From the NCBI GenBank assembly GCA_027483885.1, contig JAIXTO010000152.1:1-51908 (forward strand): a stretch of 51,908 nt of DNA. Direction: 5' to 3'. The number at the start of each line of letters is the position of its first letter. The first letter of the stretch is position 1. Shown here in pieces: positions 35,440-44,873 of this stretch. Source of the DNA: Rhizobiaceae bacterium (GTDB lineage Bacteria; Pseudomonadota; Alphaproteobacteria; Rhizobiales; Rhizobiaceae). Both the position numbers and the translations under genes were made by a program. The notes under the pieces were generated by a model. The model was not told the origin of the DNA. It worked only from the letters and a program-made list of their open reading frames with translations, and searched no databases.

Positions 35440-35453
35440 TTGATCTAGATCAG
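35440..35453. promoter_or_regulatory. FNR/FixK-like box upstream of ctaC
   Basis: TTGATCTAGATCAG fits the FNR/FixK/anr consensus TTGAT-N4-ATCAA with one mismatch at the last base. It lies 29 bases before the ctaC ATG (centre to start). So close to the start it would more likely repress than activate, consistent with shutting down the low-affinity oxidase at low oxygen. Regulation is inferred. Confidence 0.55.
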
Positions 35454-35773
35454 ATCGCAACGCAAAATCCCAATCTATAGGCTATCGGTTCAATCACAGT
35501 TTGCCAACTGCCGCAATATGCGCCACACGCATCCGGTGCTGCTGTCCGTGCGGCATTTTTGCGCGTTGTCAATTCCGCCGTGATCGACACAGCGTATAAT
35601 GTCCTCGCCAAGCCGGCAAAAGCGCAGTTTAAAGGGCCGGCTGGCCGGCCATTGCCCGCGTTCCGGCCTGCTCCGCATTTTTGCCGCACTCGCCTGAAAA
35701 GAGGTTAAGGGCTTTTCATTAACCCTCCCCGGCGACAAGATTAGCACGACTGATTCGAAAGACAGAGGTATTC
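35454..35773. other. Intergenic region ctaC-ialB, divergent promoters expected
   Basis: This 320-base stretch separates two divergent genes and must hold both promoters. I see short AT-rich stretches (TCTATAGGCTATCGG at 35474, TTCATTAACCCTCC at 35716) but no coding frame that I would call a gene. Short in-frame stretches on the minus strand look like shadows. Confidence 0.4.
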
Positions 35774-36394
35774 ATGCGTTTCTCCCTTCTGCGCGCCGTA
35801 GCGCTGGCCGCCCTGTTGCCGGGCGCCCTGCTGGCCTATCCGGTGCTGGCGCAAACGCCGCAGGCAGGAGAAAAGCAAGGCAGACCGCCGCAATCGGCCC
35901 CGCTGACGCCCGGCTCCCAGCAGCCGGCAGCACCGGGTGCTGCCCCCTCCGCGGCACCGCCCGCCGGCACCGTGCGCGGCAATCACGGCGCCTGGTCCAT
36001 TCTCTGCGACCGGCCGGCCGGCGCCTCTGCCGAACAATGTGCGCTGATGCAGAATGTCATCGCCGAGGACCGGCCCGAGGTTGGCCTTTCCGTCGTCGTC
36101 CTGAAGACCGCCGACCGCAAGGCGAAGATCCTGCGCATTCTGGCCCCGCTCGGCGTTCTCCTGAAGGATGGCATGGATCTTTTCGTCGACGGCAACAATA
36201 TCGGCCGCGCCTATTTCACCCGCTGCTTCTCCGAGGGCTGCTATGTGGAAGTGGAGATCGACGAGGAATTGAAGAAGATCCTGCGCGCCGGCAAGAATGC
36301 CGTGTTTGCGCTGCGTGAATCCGTCGACCAGGACCGCGTTGGTATTCCGATCGAGCTTGCCGGCTTTGCCGACGGCTATGACGCGCTACCCTGA
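35774..36394 (+). CDS. Invasion-associated locus B (IalB) family protein
   Basis: 206 residues. A signal peptide (1-27), a Pro/Ala/Gln-rich linker (28-66), then the IalB domain: HGAWSILCDRP (C78), EQCALMQNV (C89), and the FTRCFSEGCYVEVEID segment (C151, C156) give the four conserved cysteines. IalB proteins are periplasmic or secreted; in Bartonella ialB is linked to erythrocyte invasion, but in rhizobia the role is unknown. There is no obvious operon partner; tldD follows 160 bases later on the same strand. Confidence 0.9.
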   Translation: MRFSLLRAVALAALLPGALLAYPVLAQTPQAGEKQGRPPQSAPLTPGSQQPAAPGAAPSAAPPAGTVRGNHGAWSILCDRPAGASAEQCALMQNVIAEDRPEVGLSVVVLKTADRKAKILRILAPLGVLLKDGMDLFVDGNNIGRAYFTRCFSEGCYVEVEIDEELKKILRAGKNAVFALRESVDQDRVGIPIELAGFADGYDALP

Positions 36395-36556
36395 CACTGC
36401 CGGCCACCATCCCGATCAGCCCTGACCTTCCGCGCAAGCTTGTGTTTGTTTGCCGGACGCCGCCTGCCGGAAGATAACCTTGCGCCGCCGTCGCGTCAGT
36501 CCTACATCGGACCAAAGACCGGATGCGTCGATAGCGTCCGCCAGAGGAGCGCCACG

Positions 36557-37972
36557 ATGACCACCGACCTCATCAACCTTTTCGATTGCGATGAAACGCG
36601 GCTGCGCGAGATGGTCGCTGCAGCGCTTGCCGGAGCAGACGACGGCGAACTGTTTCTCGAACATGCGCAGGCGGAATCGCTCTCCTTCGACAATGGACGC
36701 CTGAAGGGCGGCTCGTTCAACACCGACCAAGGTTTTGGCCTGCGGGCGGTCGCTGGTGAGGCGGTGGGGTATGCTCATGCGGGCGAGCTGTCGGTGTCTG
36801 CCCTGTCGCGCGCAGCCGATGCGGTAGGCGCCGTCACCCGCGGTTATTCCGGATCTTATGCGGCAGCCCCGCAGCGCACCAACAAGAAACTTTACGGCGA
36901 TGAAAACCCCATCGGCTCCCCCTCTTTCGAACAGAAGGTGGCGCTGCTGACCGAGATCGACGCCTATCTGCGGGCAAAAGATCCCAAGGTGCGCCAGGTC
37001 ACGGCCTCCATTGCGGCAAGCTGGCAGGTGGTCGATATCCTGCGGGCCGATGGCCACCGCGTGCAGGACGTGCGCCCGATGACACGGCTCAACATTTCCG
37101 TGGTGGTGGGAGAAGGCGACCGTCAGGAGAGCGGCTCCTTCGGCACCGGCGGGCGCATCGGCTTTGGTGATTTCATCACGAACGGCAACTGGCAGACGGG
37201 CGCCGACGAGGCGCTGCGCCAGGCTTTCGTCAATCTCGACGCCATCGAGGCGCCGGCCGGCACCATGGATGTGGTGCTGGGCAATGGCTGGCCGGGCGTG
37301 ATGTTGCACGAAGCCGTCGGCCACGGGCTGGAAGGCGATTTCAACCGCAAGAAGACATCCGCCTTTGCCGGCCTGCTCGGTGAAATGGTGGCAAGCCCCG
37401 GCGTCACCGTCGTTGACGACGGCACGATCGACAACCGGCGTGGCTCGATCACCGTGGACGACGAAGGTACGCCGTCGGCCTATAATGTGCTGATCGAGAA
37501 CGGCAGGCTGGTCGGCTACATGCAGGACCGCCAGAACGCCCGCCTGATGGGCATGACGCCCACCGGCAACGGCCGCCGTCAGGGTTATGCCCACCAGCCG
37601 ATGCCGCGCATGACCAATACCTACATGCTCTCAGGCGACAAGACCCCGGAAGAGATCATCGCGTCCGTGAAAAAGGGCATCTATGCCGTGTCCTTCGGTG
37701 GCGGCCAGGTGGACATCACATCCGGCAAATTCGTGTTCGGCTGCACCGAAGCCTACATGATCGAAAACGGCCGGCTCGGCGCGCCGATCAAGGGCGCCAT
37801 GCTGATCGGTAACGGTCCGGATGCCATGAAGCGCGTCTCGATGGTCGGCGATGATACGAAGCTCGACACCGGCATCGGCAATTGCGGCAAGGCCGGCCAG
37901 TGGGTGCCGGTCGGCGTTGGACAGCCGCATCTGCGGATGGACCAGATCACGGTCGGCGGCACCCGGACGTAA
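36557..37972 (+). CDS. tldD: Metalloprotease TldD
   Basis: 471 residues from the ATG at 36557, which has GAGGAG upstream. The active site motif is MLHEAVGHGLEGDFNRK (H251, E252, H256), and the N-terminal domain starts DDGELFLEHAQAESLSFDNGRLK. C-terminal GNCGKAGQWVPVGVGQP is typical. TldD acts with TldE/PmbA to degrade unfolded peptides and to mature microcin-like peptides and antitoxins; no tldE is in this window. The VOC gene begins 11 bases after its stop. Confidence 0.96.
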   Translation: MTTDLINLFDCDETRLREMVAAALAGADDGELFLEHAQAESLSFDNGRLKGGSFNTDQGFGLRAVAGEAVGYAHAGELSVSALSRAADAVGAVTRGYSGSYAAAPQRTNKKLYGDENPIGSPSFEQKVALLTEIDAYLRAKDPKVRQVTASIAASWQVVDILRADGHRVQDVRPMTRLNISVVVGEGDRQESGSFGTGGRIGFGDFITNGNWQTGADEALRQAFVNLDAIEAPAGTMDVVLGNGWPGVMLHEAVGHGLEGDFNRKKTSAFAGLLGEMVASPGVTVVDDGTIDNRRGSITVDDEGTPSAYNVLIENGRLVGYMQDRQNARLMGMTPTGNGRRQGYAHQPMPRMTNTYMLSGDKTPEEIIASVKKGIYAVSFGGGQVDITSGKFVFGCTEAYMIENGRLGAPIKGAMLIGNGPDAMKRVSMVGDDTKLDTGIGNCGKAGQWVPVGVGQPHLRMDQITVGGTRT

Positions 37973-37983
37973 AGGCCGCGACG

Positions 37984-38406
37984 TTGAGCGAAAACGCCCT
38001 TGTGCCGGAACTTGCCGTCAGCGACTGGACGGCAAGCCGGGCGTTCTATACCGACCTCATCGGCTTCGACATTCTCTATGAGCGCCCGGAGGAAGGCTTC
38101 AGTTATCTGACGCTTGGCGCGGCACAGCTGATGATCGACCAGATCGGCCTTGGCCGCACCTTCGACATCGCCGATGCGCCCTTGCAAAAACCCTTTGGCC
38201 GGGGCCTCAACCTGCAGATCCGCGTGCCCGATGTCGGCACCATTCTGGCGCGTCTTGAGGATGCCAACGTCCCGCTCTATTTGCCGCTGGAGGAAAAATG
38301 GTATCGCCGCGACGACCACGAGGTGGGCAACCGCCAATTCGTCGTGGCCGATCCCGACGGTTATCTGCTGCGCCTGTTCGAGGATCTTGGCGCGCGCGGC
38401 ATCTGA
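37984..38406 (+). CDS. VOC/glyoxalase-bleomycin resistance family protein
   Basis: 140 residues from a TTG codon at 37984 with AAAGG upstream, 11 bases after tldD. ALVPELAVSDWTASRAFYTDLIGFDILYERPEEGF is the first beta-alpha-beta-beta-beta half of the VOC fold, and RQFVVADPDGYLLRLFEDLG closes the second, the pattern of bleomycin resistance/glyoxalase proteins. The enzyme activity is not fixed. Upstream in-frame codons (37882) lie inside tldD and are less likely. Confidence 0.85.
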   Translation: MSENALVPELAVSDWTASRAFYTDLIGFDILYERPEEGFSYLTLGAAQLMIDQIGLGRTFDIADAPLQKPFGRGLNLQIRVPDVGTILARLEDANVPLYLPLEEKWYRRDDHEVGNRQFVVADPDGYLLRLFEDLGARGI

Positions 38407-38438
38407 TCCGGGCGTTCATGCGGAAAACCTCGTCGAAA

Positions 38439-38500
38439 GCCCCTCATCCGCCTGCTGGCCCCTTCTCCCTGCCGGGCGGGGCGAAGGGGGTATGCCACAC
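38439..38500. repeat. Half RIME-like element
   Basis: CCCCTCATCCGCCTGCTGGCCCC followed by a GC palindrome (CTTCTCCCTGCCGGGCGGGGCGAAG) resembles one arm of the element at 49-240. No matching inverted arm is visible nearby, so this looks like a decayed or single-arm copy. Confidence 0.55.
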
Positions 38501-38540
38501 GCTTGCCTCGGGATAAAAAGGCTGACGTGACGGCCGGCAC

Positions 38541-38849
38541 TCACGTCTGTTGCGGGCGAAAATGCCATTTGCGTTCCACGGCCGCAGCAAGATCGATGTC
38601 GTTTTCCCGCGCAAACAGCAGGATATGACCGAGAACATCAGCGGCTTCATCGGCAAGTTCGCGGCGGATCTCTTCTTCGCTGCGGCCCTTGGCAAGGCCG
38701 CGGCCGCGCAGCCGGTTCCAGCTTTGCGTGAGTTCACCCACCTCCTCGTGCAGTTTCAGCATGAACCAGTCCGGGTCTCGCACGATCACGTTGTGGTCGG
38801 CGTAACGACGTGAGGCCGTCTCGAAGTCATCCATCAATTGGCGCAGCAT
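38541..38849 (-). CDS. MazG-like nucleotide pyrophosphohydrolase
   Basis: 102 residues from the ATG at 38849, which has AAAGGAG before it. A MazG-type helix bundle is shown by LKLHEEVGELTQSWNRL with the paired glutamates and by RRELADEAADVLGHILLFARENDIDL, the metal-binding acidic motif. Such proteins hydrolyse NTPs or modified nucleotides to monophosphates; the substrate is unknown. An in-frame codon at 38957 lies upstream but lacks a ribosome site. Confidence 0.87.
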   Translation of the reverse strand: MLRQLMDDFETASRRYADHNVIVRDPDWFMLKLHEEVGELTQSWNRLRGRGLAKGRSEEEIRRELADEAADVLGHILLFARENDIDLAAAVERKWHFRPQQT

Positions 38850-39126
38850 GGTGTTCTCCTTTTGTTTGCCATGAAAACACCGATTCGGCCGCCTGCGTCC
38901 ATCCACAGCCGTTGACCCGCTCGCTGGCGGCCAAAAGGCAGAGGTGCCCAGTAACATCTGCGCTCCTGCCGGTGGTTGGCCGTAGCGCGGCTTGGCGAGC
39001 GCCGGCGCTTGACAGCCAAGGCGACCGGCCGCAAAAGCGCAAGGCTGCCTTTCCGTCAGCCTTCAACCTCAAGCCCGTCCCTCTTTCCAGGCCCCGCCTC
39101 AGGGCCGTCCTCACGCGATCCGTTCC
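38850..39126. other. Intergenic stretch, no gene seen
   Basis: 277 bases between the MazG-like and TauE genes. It contains a perfect palindrome AGCGCCGGCGCT (38998-39009), inside an imperfect GCTTGGC..AGCCAAG pair, but no supported coding frame. Confidence 0.4.
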
Positions 39127-39918
39127 ATGGCGATTTTCGACACTCTCGGCGCAGACATCGCGTCTTTTCTCGCCGTCCATCCATCTGCCGAAATAGTCGC
39201 TCTTTTCGCCGTGGCGATGGTGGCGGGGCTTGCGCGTGGATTTTCCGGTTTCGGCGGCGGACTGATCTTCATCCCCATGGCAAGCGCCATTGCCGGACCA
39301 CAGGCGGCCTCGCCGCTGCTTCTGGTGATCGACTGGGTGATGACACTTGGCATGGTGCCGGATAGCTGGCGGCGGGCAAACCGGCGCGAAGTGGCAACGC
39401 TCCTGATCGGAGCGCTGGCCGGCGTGCCTGTCGGCACCGCCCTTCTGGCGTTTGCCGAGCCGCTGGTGCTGCGCTGGATCATATCGGCCGTCGTGCTGGC
39501 GCTCCTTGCCTTTCTGATCAGCGGCTGGCGCTATCAGGGCCGCCCGAAGCCGCAGCTTGGGATCGCGACCGGGGCCATTGCCGGGCTCTTCGGCGGCGTG
39601 GCGCAGCTTTCCGGCCCGCCGGTCGTCGCCTACTGGCTGGGTGGTGCGATCGAACGCAGCGTCGTGCGGGCAAACCTTGTGCTTTATTTCGCGCTGGCCT
39701 CGCTGATCTCGGCCACATCCTATGTCAGTGCCGGTCTTCTGACGATCGATACCCTGATGCTGGCCGCCGTTGTCGGCCCCGGTTACGGTATCGGCATTGC
39801 GGCTGGCTCCCGCCTGTTCGGCCTTGCCGATGAGGCGGCCTTCCGCCGCATCTGCTTCGGCCTGATTGCCGCCGCCGGTGTCATCAGCCTACCGGCTCTC
39901 GACGGGATCCTGCGCTGA
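39127..39918 (+). CDS. TauE/SafE family sulfite exporter-like permease
   Basis: 263 residues with about eight membrane helices, the TauE/SafE/YfcA size. The GLARGFSGFGGGLIFIPMASAI segment and the second GAIAGLFGGVAQLSGPPVVAYWL repeat are the two conserved helical halves. Family members export sulfite, sulfoacetate or other small anions; the substrate is unknown. The gene is separate from its neighbours. Confidence 0.92.
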   Translation: MAIFDTLGADIASFLAVHPSAEIVALFAVAMVAGLARGFSGFGGGLIFIPMASAIAGPQAASPLLLVIDWVMTLGMVPDSWRRANRREVATLLIGALAGVPVGTALLAFAEPLVLRWIISAVVLALLAFLISGWRYQGRPKPQLGIATGAIAGLFGGVAQLSGPPVVAYWLGGAIERSVVRANLVLYFALASLISATSYVSAGLLTIDTLMLAAVVGPGYGIGIAAGSRLFGLADEAAFRRICFGLIAAAGVISLPALDGILR

Positions 39919-40027
39919 TCGGTGCGCACAAAACTCAACGCGCTCTCCCCTTCAAGCTTTTCGTACCGCTTTTTTAGCAAGGCTTAACGCTCGCCCGTTA
40001 GGTTGCCACCCAGCACAGGGAAGAGCA

Positions 40028-41098
40028 ATGAACGGAAAGATCGATGCCCTATGGCGCCGAGGCGTGAGGCGCGGGCTGATCGCAGGCGGGTTGAAAACCG
40101 CCGGCATCCTGGCGCGCGCCGGCCTGATGCGCGAGGCGCGCGGACGCGGTGCGATCTTTACGCTGCATCACGTGCGCCCGAAGGTTGCAACCCCCAGCGC
40201 ACCAAACGCCCACCTGGAAATCACCCCGGAATTTCTCGATGCCGCCATCGCGCAGTTGGCGCATGAGGGATACGATTTCATCGCGCTCGACGATGTGCCG
40301 GGACGACTGGTCTCGCCGCAGGCGCGCCCGTTTGCCTGCTTCACCCTTGATGATGGCTATCGTAACAATGTCGAGCATGCGCTGCCGGTGTTCGAACGCC
40401 ACAAGGTGCCGTTCACGATCTTTGTCAACGAGGGTTTTGCCGACCGCACCCACACCATCTGGTGGGAAACGCTGGCGGCACTTTTGAACGCCTGCGACCA
40501 GCTCAACTTCGATTTCGGGGGCGCCGATGCGGGTAACGGTGTTGAAATCATCGATCTTTCGACAGAACGCGCAAGGCTCGATGCCTTTGATCGGATTTCC
40601 CGCCTGATCGAGAGCGATGATGAGGCAGATGCCGTGGCACGGCTCGATGCGCTGGCGCGCCGGCACGGCATCCAGCCGCTGGAGATCACCCGTGCCTTGA
40701 CAATGGGGCGCGACGACCTGTCGAAGCTTTCACGCCATCCGCTTGCCTCGCTCGGCGCCCATACGGTGAGCCACCGGGCGCTGAAACGGCTATCCGACGA
40801 GGAGGCGGCCCGCGAGATGCAGCGCTCCGCCGACTGGCTGGAGGCGCTGACCGGCACGCGACCGGCCGCCATCGCTTATCCCTACGGCACCCAGGCAACC
40901 GTGTCCGAGCGCGATCAGGCGCTTGCCAAGGCGCTCGGTTTTTCCGTCGCCGTCACCACGCAGCCGGGCACGATCTGCGAACGTTATGCCAGCCACCTGA
41001 CGGGCCTGCCGCGCATTTCGCTGAACGGCTTTTATCAGGAGCCGCGTTATGTCGCAGCGCTTGCCTCCGGCATTCCCTTTGCCATCGGCAGCAGTTGA
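40028..41098 (+). CDS. Polysaccharide deacetylase family protein
   Basis: 356 residues from the ATG at 40028, which has AGGGAAGAG upstream. The NodB-type motifs are FTLDDGYRNNVEHALPVF (catalytic and metal-binding aspartates), GAHTVSHRALKRL (zinc histidines) and AIAYPYGTQATV. It should remove acetyl groups from a cell-surface or envelope polysaccharide. No secretion signal is obvious, so it is probably cytoplasmic or membrane-associated. Its end lies immediately beside the pdxH stop. Confidence 0.9.
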   Translation: MNGKIDALWRRGVRRGLIAGGLKTAGILARAGLMREARGRGAIFTLHHVRPKVATPSAPNAHLEITPEFLDAAIAQLAHEGYDFIALDDVPGRLVSPQARPFACFTLDDGYRNNVEHALPVFERHKVPFTIFVNEGFADRTHTIWWETLAALLNACDQLNFDFGGADAGNGVEIIDLSTERARLDAFDRISRLIESDDEADAVARLDALARRHGIQPLEITRALTMGRDDLSKLSRHPLASLGAHTVSHRALKRLSDEEAAREMQRSADWLEALTGTRPAAIAYPYGTQATVSERDQALAKALGFSVAVTTQPGTICERYASHLTGLPRISLNGFYQEPRYVAALASGIPFAIGSS

Positions 41099-41725
41099 TC
41101 AGGGATACATCCGCACCTTCGACCAGCCTTCACCCTGACCCTCGCCATCCCGGCGAAACTCCACCCGGTCGTGCAGGCGAAACGGGCGGTCATGCCAGAA
41201 CTCGATGGAAGTGGGCACGATTCGGAAACCCGACCAGTGGGCCGGGCGCGGGATCTCGCCGATGGCATAACGGGCGGTATATTCGGCCACCGCCTTTTCC
41301 AGCGCAAAACGTCCCTCGAGCGGGCGTGACTGTTTCGACGCCCAGGCACCGATGCGGCTGCCGCGCGGGCGCGACGCATAATAGGCATCCGCCTCTTCAT
41401 CCGAGACCACGGTGACCGGTCCGCGCAGTCGCACCTGTCGGCGCAGCGATTTCCAGTGGAAACACATGGCGGCCTTGCCCTGGCCCAGGATTTCCCGGCC
41501 CTTCTGGCTTTCGAAATTCGTATAAAAAACGAAGCCGCGCGCATCAAAGCCCTTCAGCAGCACCATGCGCACATTGGGAAGGCCATCCGCATCCACGGTT
41601 GCCAGCGCAACCGCGTTCGGATCGTTCAGTTCGGAACCTTCCGCATCCTTCAGCCATTCGGCGAAAAGGGCGAAGGGTTCGTTTTCCTCGGTGAAGTCAC
41701 CGCTTGTTAACCGATCTTGCGACAT
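41099..41725 (-). CDS. pdxH: Pyridoxamine 5'-phosphate oxidase
   Basis: 208 residues from the ATG at 41725. It oxidises pyridoxine and pyridoxamine phosphate to pyridoxal phosphate with FMN. Motifs are [39 protein letters not shown] (FMN binding), [15 protein letters not shown] and the C-terminal [24 protein letters not shown] with the substrate-binding arginines. In-frame sequence continues upstream but the family start [13 protein letters not shown] begins here. It is divergent from the surface lipoprotein. Confidence 0.96.
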   Translation of the reverse strand: MSQDRLTSGDFTEENEPFALFAEWLKDAEGSELNDPNAVALATVDADGLPNVRMVLLKGFDARGFVFYTNFESQKGREILGQGKAAMCFHWKSLRRQVRLRGPVTVVSDEEADAYYASRPRGSRIGAWASKQSRPLEGRFALEKAVAEYTARYAIGEIPRPAHWSGFRIVPTSIEFWHDRPFRLHDRVEFRRDGEGQGEGWSKVRMYP

Positions 41726-41795
41726 ATTGACTAAAATGCTCCCGATCTGATCAAATGGACCCGTGAACCTTTTCCGGACTGGACGCAAGGTGGCA

Positions 41796-42242
41796 GTGAT
41801 AGACAAGACAAAAAACCGCATCCCAACGCCGCTGTCGCTCACGCTTAAAGCAGCCCTGTTTCTCAGCCTTTCCGCAGCTGTTTCCAGCTGCACGAGCGGC
41901 GCCTTCGACCTGTTCGACAGTTCGGCCAAGGTGGACCGCAGCCTCTCCACCTCCACCATTCCGAAGCGGTCGCAGGAATCGGTATCCGACGAAGTGACGG
42001 TGCGCAATGCCGTGACCTCCGCCGATCTTTCCAAGGTGGCCGGCGCCCCCCTCCCCTGGGCCAATACCGCAACCGGCAGCGCCGGCGTGGTCTCGGGCAT
42101 TCGCGAGGCCAATGTGTCGGGCGTCGTGTGCCGCGGCTTCACCACCACCCGACATTCCTACGAGGGCATTGCCAAGTTTACCGGCCAGGCCTGCATGGCA
42201 GACAGCGGCGACTGGATGCTGACCTCTTTCCAGCGCCAGTAA
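41796..42242 (+). CDS. RT0821/Lpp0805-like surface lipoprotein
   Basis: 148 residues from the GTG at 41796, which has AAGG five bases upstream; a longer GTG start at 41763 is possible. A hydrophobic segment [20 protein letters not shown] ends in a lipobox-like cysteine, so it is probably an outer-membrane or periplasmic lipoprotein. The C-terminal [23 protein letters not shown] with its cysteine pair resembles the 17-kDa surface antigen-like family of alphaproteobacteria. Function is unknown. Confidence 0.8.
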   Translation: MIDKTKNRIPTPLSLTLKAALFLSLSAAVSSCTSGAFDLFDSSAKVDRSLSTSTIPKRSQESVSDEVTVRNAVTSADLSKVAGAPLPWANTATGSAGVVSGIREANVSGVVCRGFTTTRHSYEGIAKFTGQACMADSGDWMLTSFQRQ

Positions 42243-42281
42243 TTTTGCGGCACAGCATGTGAACTGCCATTGCCGCAAAAT
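42242..42281. terminator. Long inverted repeat after the lipoprotein gene
   Basis: ATTTTGCGGCA (42242-42252) and TGCCGCAAAAT (42271-42281) are perfect 11-base complements with an 18-base loop, directly behind the stop. The A-run on the 3' arm, not a T-run, makes this an unusual terminator; it may be a 3' stability hairpin. Confidence 0.55.
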
Positions 42282-42489
42282 GCAGGCCGGTTACTTTCCG
42301 GTAATCTTAATTCAACTTCGCCGGGCTGCGTAAATCCTCTTTAGAGGTTGAAGCGATTATTTTCTTCACCATTGGCCGCGATGCCGGGGACCCTTCAGGA
42401 GGAACCCTTGGCGCCGGCAAGAGTTGTTTGTCGATCGGCGCCGCCGGACCGTTCCGGAAGGTGCCGTGGAAACGTAACCGGTGGATTTT

Positions 42490-43719
42490 ATGCGCGATCC
42501 CTATTCCCTTCTGGGCGTCACGAAAGACGCCGCTGCCGACGAGATCAAGGCTGCGTGGCGCTCCAAGGCGAAATCGCTTCATCCCGATCACAATCAGGAC
42601 GATCCCGGCGCCACCAGGCGTTTCGCCGAAATGGGACAGGCCTATGAGGTGCTGAAGGATCCCGAACGCCGCAAGCGCTACGACCGCGCCTATGAAACCC
42701 ACCAGACCATCATGCAGCAGCGCCAGAACGCGCGACAGGCGGAAGAACGGGCAAAGGCCGCCCGCGCCAAGGCCGAAGAGGTGATGGAGGAACTGGCGCG
42801 CGCCAATGCGCAGCGCGCCCAAAGCCAGGCCAAGCAGCAGGCAAACGGCACGTCCGGCGCGAGCACGCTGGGTGGCGAGGAGAACCCGGAAGACCTGATC
42901 GACCGGATTTTTGGGCCGGCACCCTCTGCCCGCTCCAATGGCGCCGCCGGAACCGGTCAGGCGCGCCCGCAGGCAAAAGACCCCGATGCGGGACAATCAC
43001 GACCGCACAATCAGCAGCAGGCCCAACATCAGGCCCAGTCTCAGACACAGGCGAAGCCGGCAGGCGACACGCCGCATGCAGCCGGGGCCGACGGCGGTAC
43101 GGCCAAGGCCGACCCGGCGGGACAGAAGGTGGCCCCGCCTTTGCCGTTGCAGGCCATCGAACTTCTGTCGGGCCTGATGCGGCGCATCCGCGGCACCGTG
43201 GCTCCGCCTGAAAAAGCGCCCGATCTTTCCGCAACGGCAACCGTGTCGCTTAACGACATGCTCGCCCTCAACACGGCAACCGTCACCCTTTCGGACGAGC
43301 GCGAGGTGCGCTTTCCGCTGGAAGCCGGCATGACCGATGGCCAGGTGCTGCGTCTGGTCGGCCAGGGGCTGCGGCTTCCCGGCGCCCAGCGGGGCGACCT
43401 TCTGGTGACGCTGAAGATTGCCCGCGACAACCGTTTTCATGTGGAAGGTTTTGATCTCCACACCGTGCTGCCGATCTCGCTCGAGGATGCGGTTCTGGGA
43501 ACGGAGGCAGAGGTGGAGACGCCGGGCGGACGCGTTCCCGTTTCCATTCCCACCTGGACAGGATCGGACCAGAGCGTGCGCATTAAAGGGCTCGGATTGG
43601 CCGATGATGCCGGAGGGCGCGGCGATCTGGTGGTCGAGGTGCGGGTGGTCCTGTGGGAGAAACCCGACCCGAAAGTGATCGACCTCATGCGCCATATGCG
43701 CCACGGCCTGTTTGTGTGA
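42490..43719 (+). CDS. DnaJ/CbpA-type co-chaperone
   Basis: 409 residues from the ATG at 42490; GTG at 42481 is also in frame. A J-domain (1-65) has the HPD motif in AKSLHPDHNQD. A long glutamine/alanine/proline-rich low-complexity linker (about 70-210) follows. The C-terminal DnaJ-type substrate domain (about 230-400) has SVSLNDMLALNTATVTLSDEREVRFPL-like strands. There is no CxxCxGxG zinc finger, so it is a class II (CbpA-like) J-protein that works with DnaK. Downstream is a 143-base gap before fabI. Confidence 0.9.
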   Translation: MRDPYSLLGVTKDAAADEIKAAWRSKAKSLHPDHNQDDPGATRRFAEMGQAYEVLKDPERRKRYDRAYETHQTIMQQRQNARQAEERAKAARAKAEEVMEELARANAQRAQSQAKQQANGTSGASTLGGEENPEDLIDRIFGPAPSARSNGAAGTGQARPQAKDPDAGQSRPHNQQQAQHQAQSQTQAKPAGDTPHAAGADGGTAKADPAGQKVAPPLPLQAIELLSGLMRRIRGTVAPPEKAPDLSATATVSLNDMLALNTATVTLSDEREVRFPLEAGMTDGQVLRLVGQGLRLPGAQRGDLLVTLKIARDNRFHVEGFDLHTVLPISLEDAVLGTEAEVETPGGRVPVSIPTWTGSDQSVRIKGLGLADDAGGRGDLVVEVRVVLWEKPDPKVIDLMRHMRHGLFV

Positions 43720-43862
43720 CAGCTTTGCGACGCTATCCCCAGGCGGTTGCATTCGCGCACCCATTGTTACACCCCCTTACAGGAGATGATCTCACGCCAG
43801 CTTGAACGCGGGGACGGCCTATGCCATAGGCAGCTTTCGTCTTAAGTCTTAGAGGATAGAGT

Positions 43863-44681
43863 ATGGCTCAGGCATCCGGCCTCATGGCAGGCAAACGTGG
43901 CATCATCATGGGTGTCGCGAACAACCGTTCCATCGCGTGGGGGATTGCCAAGGCCATTCATGCACAGGGTGGCGAAGTCGCGCTCACCTATCAGGGCGAC
44001 GCCCTGAAGAAGCGCGTCGAGCCGCTGGCCGCCGAAATCGGCGCAACTCTTGCTGGCCATTGCGATGTCAGCGACGAATCGACCATCGATGCCGTCTTTG
44101 CCGATATCGAACAGCGCTGGGGCAAGATCGACTTCCTCGTCCACGCCATCGGTTTTTCCGACAAGGACGAGCTGACGGGTCGTTATGTCGATACGACCGC
44201 CGACAATTTTGCAAAAACCATGCAGATCTCGGTCTACTCCTTCACATCCGTCGCACGCCGCGCCGAAAAGCTGATGACCGACGGCGGCTCCATGCTAACG
44301 CTCACCTATTACGGCGCCGAAAAGGTCATGCCGAACTATAACGTCATGGGCGTTGCAAAGGCAGCACTGGAAGCCAGCGTGAAATATCTGGCGGTCGACC
44401 TTGGCCCGAAGAACATCCGCGTCAACGCGATCTCGGCCGGTCCGATCAAGACTTTGGCCGCCTCCGGTATCGGCGATTTCCGCTATATCCTCAAGTGGAA
44501 CGAATATAACGCGCCGCTGCGCCGCACCGTCACCATCGAAGAAGTCGGCGATGTCGGCCTCTACATGCTGTCGGACCTGTCGCGTTCGGTCACCGGCGAA
44601 GTGCATCACGCCGATAGCGGTTACCATGTCGTTGGCATGAAGGCCGTCGACGCGCCTGACATCTCCGTCATCAAGGATTGA
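43863..44681 (+). CDS. fabI: Enoyl-[acyl-carrier-protein] reductase (NADH)
   Basis: 272 residues. It reduces enoyl-ACP to acyl-ACP in the last step of each fatty-acid elongation cycle. The cofactor loop is GVANNRSIAWGIAKA, and the active site is Y159 and K166 in MPNYNVMGVAKAALEASVKYLA, with a preceding tyrosine Y149. LTLTYYGAEKVMPNYN is diagnostic for FabI. AGAGGA precedes the ATG. The adjacent phosphatase is on the same strand. Confidence 0.97.
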   Translation: MAQASGLMAGKRGIIMGVANNRSIAWGIAKAIHAQGGEVALTYQGDALKKRVEPLAAEIGATLAGHCDVSDESTIDAVFADIEQRWGKIDFLVHAIGFSDKDELTGRYVDTTADNFAKTMQISVYSFTSVARRAEKLMTDGGSMLTLTYYGAEKVMPNYNVMGVAKAALEASVKYLAVDLGPKNIRVNAISAGPIKTLAASGIGDFRYILKWNEYNAPLRRTVTIEEVGDVGLYMLSDLSRSVTGEVHHADSGYHVVGMKAVDAPDISVIKD

Positions 44682-44873
44682 TGACGCCCCTCCCCGTAAC
44701 GCAATTCGGGGATGGACTTTCGCCTTTCAATGGGTAGGCTCGGATCAAGGCCTCGGCGGGAAACCGCCGGGCTTGAAATACCGGACGCCCCGCCGACCTC
44801 GGTCAAAGGGGAACCGGCTGGACGATCGGCGCTGCAGGAGACCGCAGCCAAGGCATGAAAGAGGGTTTTGCCC

